From positions 806,001-870,000 of the forward strand of contig NZ_CP121252.1 of assembly GCF_029637705.1 (NCBI RefSeq): DNA of 64,000 nucleotides. Direction: 5' to 3'. Shown in pieces: positions 26,363 through 34,595 of this stretch. Source of the stretch: Citricoccus muralis (GTDB lineage Bacteria > Actinomycetota > Actinomycetes > Actinomycetales > Micrococcaceae). The notes under the pieces were generated by a model. That model saw only the letters and a list, made by a program, of their open reading frames with translations. It was not told where the DNA came from and searched no databases. A program made the translations under genes and the position numbers. Numbering within the stretch: position 1 is the stretch's first letter; every line of letters begins with the position of its first letter.

Positions 26363-28287
26363 GCCGTTCTGCCCCGCGCCCGCCCTACGCCGTCTGGTCC
26401 CCGCACGCCGAGCGGGTGGAACTGGTTCTTACCGACACTGCCCCCGGGGAGTTGCGCCCCGGATTCGCCGCTCAGCTTGCTACCGAGGAGCCCGTGAGCT
26501 GGCCCGTCGCCGCGAGCCTGGACCTGACTCGCGACGACGACGGCTGGTGGGCGCCTGCGTCGGTCGCCCTCGATGAGGCGCTGGCCCAGCTGGCGCCGGA
26601 ACATCGCACCGACCCCGGCTACGGCTACGTGATCGACGGCGCCGGGCCTTTCCCGGATCCCCGCGCTCGCCGATTGCCCGACACCGTGCATGGCCCCGCC
26701 CGCCGTGACACCGCCGGCACCGAGCATCGCGCCTCAGCACCCACAGTGCCGACCGATCACACGCTGCGCCACGCGGTCATCTACGAACTTCACCTGGGCA
26801 CCTTCACCCACGACGGCACCCTCGACTCCGCTATCGAGCGCCTCGACCACCTGGTACGCCTCGGTATCACCCACGTCGAGCTGATGCCGGTCAACTCCTT
26901 CTCCGGCGACCACAACTGGGGTTACGACGGGGTGGGCTGGTTCGCCGTCGACGAGTCCTACGGCGGCCCGGATGCATACCGTCGCTTCGTCGCCGCCTGT
27001 CATACCCGCGGGCTGTGTGTGATTCAGGACGTCGTCTACAACCACCTCGGTCCCGACGGCAACTATCTGCCCGCCTTCGGCCCGTATCTCAGCGACGCCA
27101 CCACCGGCTGGGGCGACGGGCCCGACCTGCACGGCGAGCACTCCGTGACCGTACGCGAGCTCATCCTCGACAACGCCGCCCTCTGGCTCGAAGAGTACGG
27201 GGTGGATGGGCTGCGCCTGGACGCCGTGCACGCTCTGATGGACACCAGCGACGACGATGCCGCCCGCGCTCCAGGCACGCCCCGGTTGCTGGCTCAGCTG
27301 GCCGCTCTGGCCGATGAGATCACCGAGCGCACCGGGGTGCCCCGCCACCTGATCGCCGAGTCCGATCTCAACGACCCGCGGCTGATCACCCCGCGCCCGG
27401 ACGGCGACGGGTTGCACGCCCAGTGGTCCGATGACTACCACCACGCCGTGCACTCCGCCGTCACTGGGGAACACCACGGGTACTACCGCGACTTCGCCCC
27501 GCTGGCCGCCCTCGAGAAAACCGTGGCGCACGGATTCTTCCACCACGGCACCTACTCCAGCTTCCGCGGCCGCGACCACGGTGCCCCCTTGCCAGCCGAG
27601 ACCCCGAACTGGCGGCTGGTGGTTTCCGTGCAGAACCACGACCAGGTGGGCAACCGCGCGGCCGGCGACCGCCCGTCCGCCGTGCTGGACGCCGGTCAGC
27701 TCGGCATCGAAGCCGCCCTGCTGCTACTCGGCCCGTACACGCCCATGCTCTTCATGGGGGAGGAATGGGGCGCGACCACCCCGTTCGCATTCTTCACCGC
27801 CCACCGCTCCCCGCAGCTCGCCAGCGCGGTGTCTGAGGGGCGCCGCCGTGAATTCGAGCGCATGGACTGGGACGCCGACGCTGTGGTCGACCCGCAAGAT
27901 CCGGCCACCTTCCGCGCCTCCCGGCTTGACTGGTCCCAGACCGAAAACTCCACCCTGCTGGAGCTCTATCGCCGCCTGATCCGGCTGCGCGCCGACACCC
28001 CCACGCTCACCGAGCCGGACCGGTCCCTGACCCGGTGCCACGTGGACGAGCACTCCCGCTATGTGATGCTCGACCGCTGGCGTTCCCACGACGACGAGCT
28101 ACCCCACCTCAGCATCCTGCTCACCCTGGGGGAGGCCCCGATGCCCGTGCCGCCGGACCTGCACGCCGAGGCCGAACTCGTGCTGGCCCACGGCCCTGAA
28201 AGCTTCCTCGACGAGTTGCCCGTGATCAGTGGTCTGACGGTGGTTCCTCGGCACGCCGTGGCGGTGTTTCGGCGTCCTCTGGATTGA
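26359..28287 (+). CDS. treZ: Malto-oligosyltrehalose trehalohydrolase
   Basis: This 642-residue GH13_10 enzyme cleaves trehalose from the product of TreY. An N-terminal early-set domain (PPYAVWSPHAERVELVL, about residues 5-100) precedes the barrel. The barrel has YELHLGTFTHDGT, DVVYNHLGPDGNYL, GLRLDAVHAL (nucleophile), HLIAESDLNDPRL (acid) and VVSVQNHDQVGNRA. The start overlaps treY by four bases. The 3' end overlaps the convergent DUF4032 gene by 62 bp. TreX, the debranching partner, is not in this window. Confidence 0.95.
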   Translation: MSRSAPRPPYAVWSPHAERVELVLTDTAPGELRPGFAAQLATEEPVSWPVAASLDLTRDDDGWWAPASVALDEALAQLAPEHRTDPGYGYVIDGAGPFPDPRARRLPDTVHGPARRDTAGTEHRASAPTVPTDHTLRHAVIYELHLGTFTHDGTLDSAIERLDHLVRLGITHVELMPVNSFSGDHNWGYDGVGWFAVDESYGGPDAYRRFVAACHTRGLCVIQDVVYNHLGPDGNYLPAFGPYLSDATTGWGDGPDLHGEHSVTVRELILDNAALWLEEYGVDGLRLDAVHALMDTSDDDAARAPGTPRLLAQLAALADEITERTGVPRHLIAESDLNDPRLITPRPDGDGLHAQWSDDYHHAVHSAVTGEHHGYYRDFAPLAALEKTVAHGFFHHGTYSSFRGRDHGAPLPAETPNWRLVVSVQNHDQVGNRAAGDRPSAVLDAGQLGIEAALLLLGPYTPMLFMGEEWGATTPFAFFTAHRSPQLASAVSEGRRREFERMDWDADAVVDPQDPATFRASRLDWSQTENSTLLELYRRLIRLRADTPTLTEPDRSLTRCHVDEHSRYVMLDRWRSHDDELPHLSILLTLGEAPMPVPPDLHAEAELVLAHGPESFLDELPVISGLTVVPRHAVAVFRRPLD

Positions 28288-29545
28288 CCGCGCTGAGCAT
28301 ACTCGTGGTCGGGTTCAGCACAATGGCATCCTCATCACGACGGGCGGGTAGCACCTCCGCCAGGTAGGAATCCAGCGCCTCCTGCAGGCTCACCGACCGT
28401 TGCGCGCGCTCCGAGAGGTACCAGCGGTGCTCCAGTAACTGGTGCATCACCTCGGCCGGTTCCAGCTTGCCCTTCAAATGCTCCGGGATCGCCGCCACCA
28501 TCGGCTCGAAGACCTCCGTGGTCCAATAGTGCGCCGCCTCGTGCTCGTCCAGCCCCGGGTGCACCTCCGCCCGGTACTCATCCAGATCATGCAACAACCG
28601 TCGCGCCTGATTCTCCTGCACTCGCAACCCGGTCAACCGCTCCAAACGCCGGGTGTGATGCCCCGGGTCCACCACCTTCGGCTGCAGCACCAGCTCCGAG
28701 CCACCCGCTCGCGGACGCAGCGCATACTCCTCGACGTCGAAACCCAGCTCGTTCAGCCGGCGGATCCGATCCTCAATCCGCCACCGCTCTGAGGCGGAGA
28801 ACGTCATATCCGCGGTGAGCTCATCCCAGAGCGACCGGTAGGCCGCCATGATCAGCTCTGAGGTGCCCAGCGGGTCGACATCCGCCTCGATCATCCCGCC
28901 GCCCTGCAGATCCATCAGCTCCCCGGCAATGTTCACCCGGGCGATCTCCAGGTCGTGCTCGCGCTGCCCGCGGGACAGGTTCCCGTGCAGTTCACCCGTC
29001 TCCGCATCCACCAGATACGCGGCGAAAGCACCGGCGTCGCGGCGGAACAGCGCGTTCGACAGCGACACATCCCCCCAGTAAAACCCCTCCAGATGCAGTT
29101 GGACCAGGAGCAGGGCCAGCGCGTCGATGAGCCGGGTCAGGGTGTCACGGGTCAGCTGCTGCGAAAACACCGCGCGGTAGGGCAGAGAAAACGCCAGATG
29201 TCGGGTCACCAGCATGGTGGGTAGCGGATCACCCTCGGCGGTGGTGCGTCCAGAAATCACCGCCACCGGTTCCACGCACGGCACTTCGAGTCGACGCAGC
29301 TGCCGCAGCAGCCCGTATTCGTGATGCGCTGCGGCGTCTGTGGTCTCTTTCATCGCCACCACCATCCCGGGCAGTCGCACGAAACGCACCACGTGCCGAG
29401 AAATACCCCGCGGCAGGGCGGCCAGATAACCAGCCGGCCACTCCAGCAACGGCAGATCCAAAGGGAGCTCGAGCACGTCAGCCGTGCCCACACCGGATCC
29501 TGATTCTCCTCCGGCGGTGATCTTGAGTTCGACCCCTGCACTCAT
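28226..29545 (-). CDS. DUF4032 protein-kinase-like protein
   Basis: This 439-residue protein has a lipopolysaccharide-kinase-like fold, at about residues 45-215: VVRFVRLPGMVVAMKETTD with an invariant Lys, LHLEGFYWGDVSLSNALF as a catalytic-loop-like HxxGxxxGD(x)N motif, and YLVDAETGE as the metal-binding Asp strand. The DUF4032 domain follows. The kinase motifs look intact, but the substrate is unknown. The last 62 bp overlap the convergent treZ. Confidence 0.85.
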   Translation of the reverse strand: MSAGVELKITAGGESGSGVGTADVLELPLDLPLLEWPAGYLAALPRGISRHVVRFVRLPGMVVAMKETTDAAAHHEYGLLRQLRRLEVPCVEPVAVISGRTTAEGDPLPTMLVTRHLAFSLPYRAVFSQQLTRDTLTRLIDALALLLVQLHLEGFYWGDVSLSNALFRRDAGAFAAYLVDAETGELHGNLSRGQREHDLEIARVNIAGELMDLQGGGMIEADVDPLGTSELIMAAYRSLWDELTADMTFSASERWRIEDRIRRLNELGFDVEEYALRPRAGGSELVLQPKVVDPGHHTRRLERLTGLRVQENQARRLLHDLDEYRAEVHPGLDEHEAAHYWTTEVFEPMVAAIPEHLKGKLEPAEVMHQLLEHRWYLSERAQRSVSLQEALDSYLAEVLPARRDEDAIVLNPTTSMLSAVNPEDAETPPRRAEEPPSDH

Positions 29546-29658
29546 GAGTCGAGTCTACCCACGTCATCTCAGGTGTAGTTCAGATTTGAGCGGTAAAGTG
29601 TCGCCCGTTGAACGTACCGTGCCCTCCGGCACCCACCACGATTGGACCAACAGACTTC

Positions 29659-30534
29659 ATGGCCTCGAACAACCGCCCTTCGAAGAAGGAACGTCAGGAA
29701 TCGGCGCGCGATAAAGCACGTCAGATGGCAGAGCAGCAGCGTCAGCGTGAAAAGCGCAACCAGATGATCACCATTTGGTCGATCGTGGGTGTCGTGGTGG
29801 TGGTCGTCGCGGTGGTCGTCGGCTTTATCTGGATGAACTCTTCCCGCTCCATCCCCACCACTGGCCCCGCTCCGGCCGTTGCTACCGAGCAGGGTGGCGT
29901 CGTGCTGACCTCCACCACGGAGATCGCCGACGGTGCTGACGTGGGAGAGGTCGACGTCGAATCCGTCGGTGAAGCCAATGTCGGCGACGGTCAGCCCTCC
30001 GAGCTGGAAGGCGCCGAAGCCTCCGCCGAAGGCGAGCCCGTGAACGTTATCGTCTACGCCGATCCGAACTGTGTGCACTGCGCCGATTTCGAGCAGACCA
30101 ACGGTGAACAGCTCAATCAGTGGCTCGATGCCGGAGACATCACCCTGGAATACCGCCTCGTGAACTTCCTGGACTCGCCCGGCACCGAGAACTACTCCTC
30201 CCGCGCAGCCAACGCCGCCATCTGCGTGGCCGAGGAGTCCCCGGAGTCCTACAACGATTACATCGCCCAGATCTTCGCCGCCTACGACGGTCAGGGCATG
30301 AGCAATGATGAGCTCAAGGAGATGGCCTCCGGTCTCGGCGTGGACATCAGCTCCTGCGTTGACGGGAACACCTACCGTCCGTTCGTGGACTGGACCTCCG
30401 ATCTCGCACTGGCCGACGGCGTGGCCGGTACCCCCTCCGTGTGGGTGCAGGGTAAGAACTGGGCCGTGGACGGCGCCGACCAGGGCTTCGCTGAGTGGAC
30501 CCAGTCCATCATCGACGAGCACCAGGGTGCCTGA
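29659..30534 (+). CDS. Membrane-anchored DsbA-like thioredoxin protein
   Basis: This 291-residue protein has a basic N-terminus, one membrane helix at about residues 36-58 (WSIVGVVVVVVAVVVGFIW), a linker, and a C-terminal thioredoxin domain of the DsbA/Com family. The domain begins NVIVYADPNCVHCADF, whose Cys-Val-His-Cys is the redox pair, and has the cis-Pro loop GVAGTPSVWVQG. It faces the outside and probably assists disulfide formation. I take the ATG at 29659 because MASNNRPSKKERQESARD is the usual actinobacterial start of this family. It ends just before tRNA-Thr. Confidence 0.9.
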   Translation: MASNNRPSKKERQESARDKARQMAEQQRQREKRNQMITIWSIVGVVVVVVAVVVGFIWMNSSRSIPTTGPAPAVATEQGGVVLTSTTEIADGADVGEVDVESVGEANVGDGQPSELEGAEASAEGEPVNVIVYADPNCVHCADFEQTNGEQLNQWLDAGDITLEYRLVNFLDSPGTENYSSRAANAAICVAEESPESYNDYIAQIFAAYDGQGMSNDELKEMASGLGVDISSCVDGNTYRPFVDWTSDLALADGVAGTPSVWVQGKNWAVDGADQGFAEWTQSIIDEHQGA

Positions 30535-30597
30535 TTTTCCGCTACCCTAGATAAGGTCGTTCTCGAGCTGTCACGAAATTGGCACGTGAACGATCCC

Positions 30598-30674
30598 GCC
30601 TCCTTAGCTCAGTTGGCCAGAGCATCTGTCTTGTAAACAGAGGGTCGCCGGTTCGAATCCGGCAGGGGGCTCCA
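30598..30674 (+). tRNA. tRNA-Thr(TGT)
   Basis: The cloverleaf has acceptor GCCTCCT with AGGGGGC (one T-G pair), D arm TAGCTCAGTTGGCCAGAGCA, anticodon stem-loop TCTGT-CTTGTAA-ACAGA with anticodon TGT, T arm GCCGGTTCGAATCCGGC, discriminator T and an encoded CCA. Confidence 0.96.
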
Positions 30675-30687
30675 CCACACCACTGAA

Positions 30688-30745
30688 GACGACGAAGGCC
30701 TTCACGCATTCTGGAGATCCAGAGCAAAGTGAGGGCCTTCGTCGT
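30688..30745 (+). terminator. Hairpin after tRNA-Thr
   Basis: ACGACGAAGGCCTTCAC and GTGAGGGCCTTCGTCGT pair with one mismatch around a loop of about 24 bases, followed by a T-rich TGAATTTT. It is probably the tRNA terminator. Confidence 0.7.
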
Positions 30746-30772
30746 TGAATTTTCGCCTGGTAGGGTCTTGCT

Positions 30773-31420
30773 ATGGGAGACCAGATGATCACGGTGGGCG
30801 GACGCTCAAGTTCCGCGCAGAAACTTCTTTGCTATGCCGAAGCGTATTTAACCGAAGAAGGGAAATGGGCCTATCCGGCATACGACAGTTACGAGAGTTC
30901 TACCGCGTCGAAGGTTGTCGGGGACGCCGACCTTTTGGCGGTTTCATTGCTTAACGCAGGGCAAAAGCCGATCCCCACTTTCTACACGTTTCGTCGCCTC
31001 CTGGCGCCGCTGAATGAACGGCTTGCTGACCCGGCATTGGACGGAACGCTCGAAGACGCTGGTGACGAGACTCTCGACGCCATTGCTGATCTCTTCGGTG
31101 TGCTCGACGAATACGCGCCGACTCCACAGGTCGGCAAAACCAAGCTCAGTAAGGTCCTTCATCGAAAGCTACCTGCTCTACTTCCGCTCTTCGACAAGCA
31201 AGTATGGCGCACATACTCCGAAGGCGACGCGGCGCCGCTTCCGAAAGACAGGAATCGGTCGCATCGGGACTATGTTCGTTCGTGGTTGCCTTTACTGCAG
31301 GAAGATCTCACTAAGAACCGAGCATTCTTAGAAGAAGTGACCAAACTAGCTTTGCCGGACGTGCAAATTACTAGGCTTCGGGCTCTCGACATCATTGCGT
31401 GGCATCTGGGCGGAAAATAG
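30773..31420 (+). CDS. DUF6308 family protein
   Basis: This 215-residue soluble protein matches the DUF6308 pattern: the motif YPAYDSYESS, then DADLLAVSLLNAG, PTFYTFRRLLAPLNERL, LSKVLHRKLPALLPLFDKQVW, and YVRSWLPLLQED near the end with RLRALDIIAWHLG. No catalytic residues are known. It follows the tRNA-Thr terminator, looks less GC-rich than the core genes around it, and is followed by an AbiEi-like gene. A defence or accessory role is possible but unproved. Confidence 0.75.
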   Translation: MGDQMITVGGRSSSAQKLLCYAEAYLTEEGKWAYPAYDSYESSTASKVVGDADLLAVSLLNAGQKPIPTFYTFRRLLAPLNERLADPALDGTLEDAGDETLDAIADLFGVLDEYAPTPQVGKTKLSKVLHRKLPALLPLFDKQVWRTYSEGDAAPLPKDRNRSHRDYVRSWLPLLQEDLTKNRAFLEEVTKLALPDVQITRLRALDIIAWHLGGK

Positions 31421-31524
31421 CGGTCATCGACGATTCAAGAACCTGCGGCGGTGAGCCAAGAAATTCGAACCGGTCCATCCTAACTCTCTACCGATACCCT
31501 TGATGTGTAAAGGGTGAGGAGGCC

Positions 31525-32106
31525 GTGATGCCGATATCCGAGCTTATTCCTGCTGCCTTCACTCTTGAAGATGCGCGCTCAGTCGGTCTGACCAAGGAAC
31601 ATGTCTATTCCTTGCTCCAGCGAGACGAAATCGAGCGTGTTGAGCGAGGTGTCTATCTGCGTCCAGACGTTATTCAGCCAGAACTTACTGCAATAGCCAT
31701 CGTTACGGCTCTGCGTGGCGATGCCACACTGTGCCTGGCGAGTGCACTCGTTCACCACGGCCGGAGTGATGTGGTCCCGTTTGCTTCCGATATCGCACTT
31801 CCTCGAGGGGCCCATCGGCCAACCGGTCTCTCGAACGTGACCTGGCATAGCTTCAATCCAGCAACATTTTCGATCGGTCGTGAGCACGCGGATGCCGGCG
31901 GCTCCATCGTGGCGATCTACTCGGCTGAACGGAGCATCGTTGACAGCTTTCGACTGATGCACCGGGAAGGAAGTGACGTTGCGTATGAAGTACTCCGTCG
32001 TTGGCTACGGAATCGAGGGAACACTCCGGCGCGGTTACTGAAGGTTGCGAGCTCGTTCCCGAAAGCGCTCCCTCGAATCCGGGACGCATTGAAAATTCTC
32101 CAGTGA
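31525..32106 (+). CDS. AbiEi-like antitoxin, apparently without its toxin
   Basis: This 193-residue protein has an N-terminal winged helix of the AbiEi antitoxin family (FTLEDARSVGLTKEHVYSLLQRDEIERVERGVY, about residues 12-45) and a second domain (ATLCLASALVHHGRSD, then RSIVDSFRLMHREG and RRWLRNRG). In type IV AbiE systems the partner AbiEii is a nucleotidyltransferase directly downstream. Here CdaR follows, so this is an orphan. The reading starts GTG-ATG, and either codon may serve. GAGGAG lies upstream. Codon use is less GC-rich than in the flanking genes. Confidence 0.75.
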   Translation: MMPISELIPAAFTLEDARSVGLTKEHVYSLLQRDEIERVERGVYLRPDVIQPELTAIAIVTALRGDATLCLASALVHHGRSDVVPFASDIALPRGAHRPTGLSNVTWHSFNPATFSIGREHADAGGSIVAIYSAERSIVDSFRLMHREGSDVAYEVLRRWLRNRGNTPARLLKVASSFPKALPRIRDALKILQ

Positions 32107-32162
32107 CACCGCCAGCACCTATCGGAGGCGACTAGCCAAGATGCACTGATACCGTTCATGAA

Positions 32163-33284
32163 ATGAAGAAGCGTGCTCCGGAGCTGATGACGCGTGACAT
32201 GGCGCAGCACGTGATCGACACCATCAAACCCACGGTGCGTCACAACATCAACATCATGGACTCCCACGGTGTGATCATCGCTGCGGTTGACCCGGATCGG
32301 GTGGGCACTCACCACGCAGGCGCACTGCAGGTCGTGGCCGCCCAAAATTCCGTGGAGATCTGGGACCGTGACGATGAATCGGGCGTGCGTCCCGGCGTGA
32401 ACATCCCGCTGTGGCACGACGGTGCGGTCCGCGGTGTTGTGGGACTCACCGGCAACCCCGACGAGGTGCGCTCCACGGCCGAGCTCATCGCCCTGACCGT
32501 GGAACTCTTGCTCACTCAAGAACGGCAAATCAACGACGACGTTCAACGGGACACCCAAGCCCGCGATGTGCTCGCTGCCCTGAGCTCCGGGGCCAGTGAT
32601 CCCAGCGACCTCGGCTCGCGCCTGTCCGCGCTGTCGATCCTGGGGCCGTGGACGCTCGCGGTCAGCCTCAACATCGACGCTCAGGACCCTCTGCGGACGG
32701 TCACGCCGGGGCGGTTGAGTGAACGGCTGCGCCGACTCAACAGGACGCCGGGGGTCATGGCAGCCGAACTCTTCGGCGCGGTCTGGACGCTACGGTCTGG
32801 TGCCTCCGCGCCACGGGGAGGAAAGCTGGTGGACGAGCGACGCATCGCTGTACCGGCCGCATCCTCCATGGCACAGCTCCAAGCGCAAGCGGTCACTTTG
32901 CGCCACGCCTGCGCGACCCCGGGGATCTTCCCCGCAGTCAACGCCTCTACTGAGTCGGACGAGATGCAACAGCCACCGATGTGGCGGTGGGAGATTGCCT
33001 CGGTGGTGGCCTCGATGCCGCGGACCGCCATCTCGCACCGTGCCGAGGTAGTGTCCAAGCTGACCCGAGAACAGTGTCGAACGGTGCTGGCACTAGGCGA
33101 GCACTCTTCCAGCCACGCCGCGGCTGCGGGGCTGTACATCCATCGGAACACCATGGCTCAGCGGATCGACCAGATCATCGCACGCACAGGGCACGATCCG
33201 AGGATCGGGGCGGAACTATCCGCCTTGCTGCTATCCGTATATGCCCGCGCGGCACTGGGTGATCTGCACATATTCGGCTCCTGA
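32163..33284 (+). CDS. CdaR-family sugar-diacid / glycerate regulator
   Basis: This 373-residue protein has an N-terminal sugar-diacid-recognition domain at about residues 5-140 (RDMAQHVIDTIKPTVRHNINIMDSHGVIIAAVDPDR and HDGAVRGVVGLTGNPDEV), and a PucR-type C-terminal helix-turn-helix that ends AAAAGLYIHRNTMAQRIDQI. CdaR proteins activate glucarate, galactarate and glycerate use. It lies 65 bp upstream of glycerate kinase and reads in the same direction, with a GntP permease after it. This supports D-glycerate as the inducer. Ribosome site and start (32163) are adjacent to AAATG. Confidence 0.9.
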   Translation: MKKRAPELMTRDMAQHVIDTIKPTVRHNINIMDSHGVIIAAVDPDRVGTHHAGALQVVAAQNSVEIWDRDDESGVRPGVNIPLWHDGAVRGVVGLTGNPDEVRSTAELIALTVELLLTQERQINDDVQRDTQARDVLAALSSGASDPSDLGSRLSALSILGPWTLAVSLNIDAQDPLRTVTPGRLSERLRRLNRTPGVMAAELFGAVWTLRSGASAPRGGKLVDERRIAVPAASSMAQLQAQAVTLRHACATPGIFPAVNASTESDEMQQPPMWRWEIASVVASMPRTAISHRAEVVSKLTREQCRTVLALGEHSSSHAAAAGLYIHRNTMAQRIDQIIARTGHDPRIGAELSALLLSVYARAALGDLHIFGS

Positions 33285-33349
33285 CTAGGTGCGCGATGTA
33301 GTGCTTTTGCACGTCGAAATAGATGTGACCTGTGTCATAATCTGCAAGG

Positions 33350-34516
33350 ATGAGCCGTGCAGATCGACCGTCGCCACTACGTGTGGCAGTGATTCCTGAC
33401 TCCTTCAAAGGCACCCTCGACGCCCGTCGGGTGGCTACGGCCATCGCTGATGGTGTCCGTCGTGCAGCGGGTGAAGCGCAACAGGACATCATTGTCGATG
33501 AACTGCCCTTTGCCGATGGGGGAGAAGGCACCCTGGATGCAGTGCTCGCCGCGTGGGGGACATCTGCCCAGAGCTGTACGACCACGGACGCGATCGGCCG
33601 GCCCTGCAATGCCGAGTACGCCGTCTCTGCCGATGGCCGCATCGGACTGATCGAGGCGGCCCAGGCGAACGGGCTCGCCGCCGTGAGCGATGTCCCGCTA
33701 CGGGCTGCCGAAGCCACCACGCGGGGAGTGGGCACTTTGGTGCGCGCCGCCCTTGATGAAGGCGTGGACGAAATCCTGCTGACCATCGGCGGATCAGCCA
33801 CCACCGATGCCGGTACCGGTTTGCTGCGCGAACTCGGCGCGCGCTTTTTCGATGTGAACGGCGTCGAGTTGCCCGACGGTGGTGGTTCGCTGCTGAACCT
33901 TGCCACCATCGACCTCTCCGGAATTGATCCTCGAGTACGAGACGTCACCTGGCGCATTGCCACCGACGTCACCAACCCGCTCACCGGGCCGCAGGGCGCG
34001 GCGCATGTTTTCGGCCCACAGAAGGGCGCCGCTCTTGAAGACGTGGAGCACCTGGACCGGTGCCTGAAGCACCTGGCTGAGGTGGTGGCGGAATCTGGCG
34101 GAAAATCCCTCGATGGCGTGGCCGGATTGGGCGCGGCCGGCGGGCTGGGAGCGCTGCTCTATGCCTTCTTCACCGTCGAGCTAGTGCCCGGATGGGAAAT
34201 GGTCAGCGACGCACTCGGTGCGGCCGAAAAAATCGGTCAAGCGGACCTCGTGTTCACCGGTGAAGGCCGGTTCGACACCCAGTCGCTGGACGGCAAAGTC
34301 ATCCACGGCGTCCGGCAGCTCACCGCAGAAACGACCCCAATGATCGTCCTGGCCGGCCAGGTGGCCGTGGATGCCGAGGCGCTGCAGGCCAGTGGCGTGA
34401 CAGCGGCGTTCTCCATCGGCCGCGGTCCGGGCACTCTGGAGGAGACGGCGCCGCACACCGCCGAGAACCTGACCTGGACCGCCTATCAAGTTGCTCGTCT
34501 GCTGCTGACACCCTGA
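33350..34516 (+). CDS. Glycerate kinase (GlxK/GarK family)
   Basis: This 388-residue enzyme phosphorylates D-glycerate to 2-phosphoglycerate. The family signatures are present: VAVIPDSFKGTLDARRVATAI at the N-terminus, ADGGEGTLDAVL, LLTIGGSATTDAGTGLLRELGARF, the FGPQKGA loop and LVFTGEGRFDTQSLDGKV. The C-terminus is normal. It is the metabolic enzyme of the CdaR-GlxK-GntP unit. The product would enter lower glycolysis. Confidence 0.93.
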   Translation: MSRADRPSPLRVAVIPDSFKGTLDARRVATAIADGVRRAAGEAQQDIIVDELPFADGGEGTLDAVLAAWGTSAQSCTTTDAIGRPCNAEYAVSADGRIGLIEAAQANGLAAVSDVPLRAAEATTRGVGTLVRAALDEGVDEILLTIGGSATTDAGTGLLRELGARFFDVNGVELPDGGGSLLNLATIDLSGIDPRVRDVTWRIATDVTNPLTGPQGAAHVFGPQKGAALEDVEHLDRCLKHLAEVVAESGGKSLDGVAGLGAAGGLGALLYAFFTVELVPGWEMVSDALGAAEKIGQADLVFTGEGRFDTQSLDGKVIHGVRQLTAETTPMIVLAGQVAVDAEALQASGVTAAFSIGRGPGTLEETAPHTAENLTWTAYQVARLLLTP

Positions 34517-34595
34517 CGCGCATCCCCTCTGTCACTCACCTCATCACTCCAACGCACACCGTCGTGACGAACCCCTTGAAGTAAGCACCCCCGAA

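Noticed and set aside
31455-31480. Inverted 11-base copy of the tRNA-Thr T arm as an attachment site
   Set aside because: The match is short, inverted and lies inside otherwise unremarkable DNA, so chance is likely.
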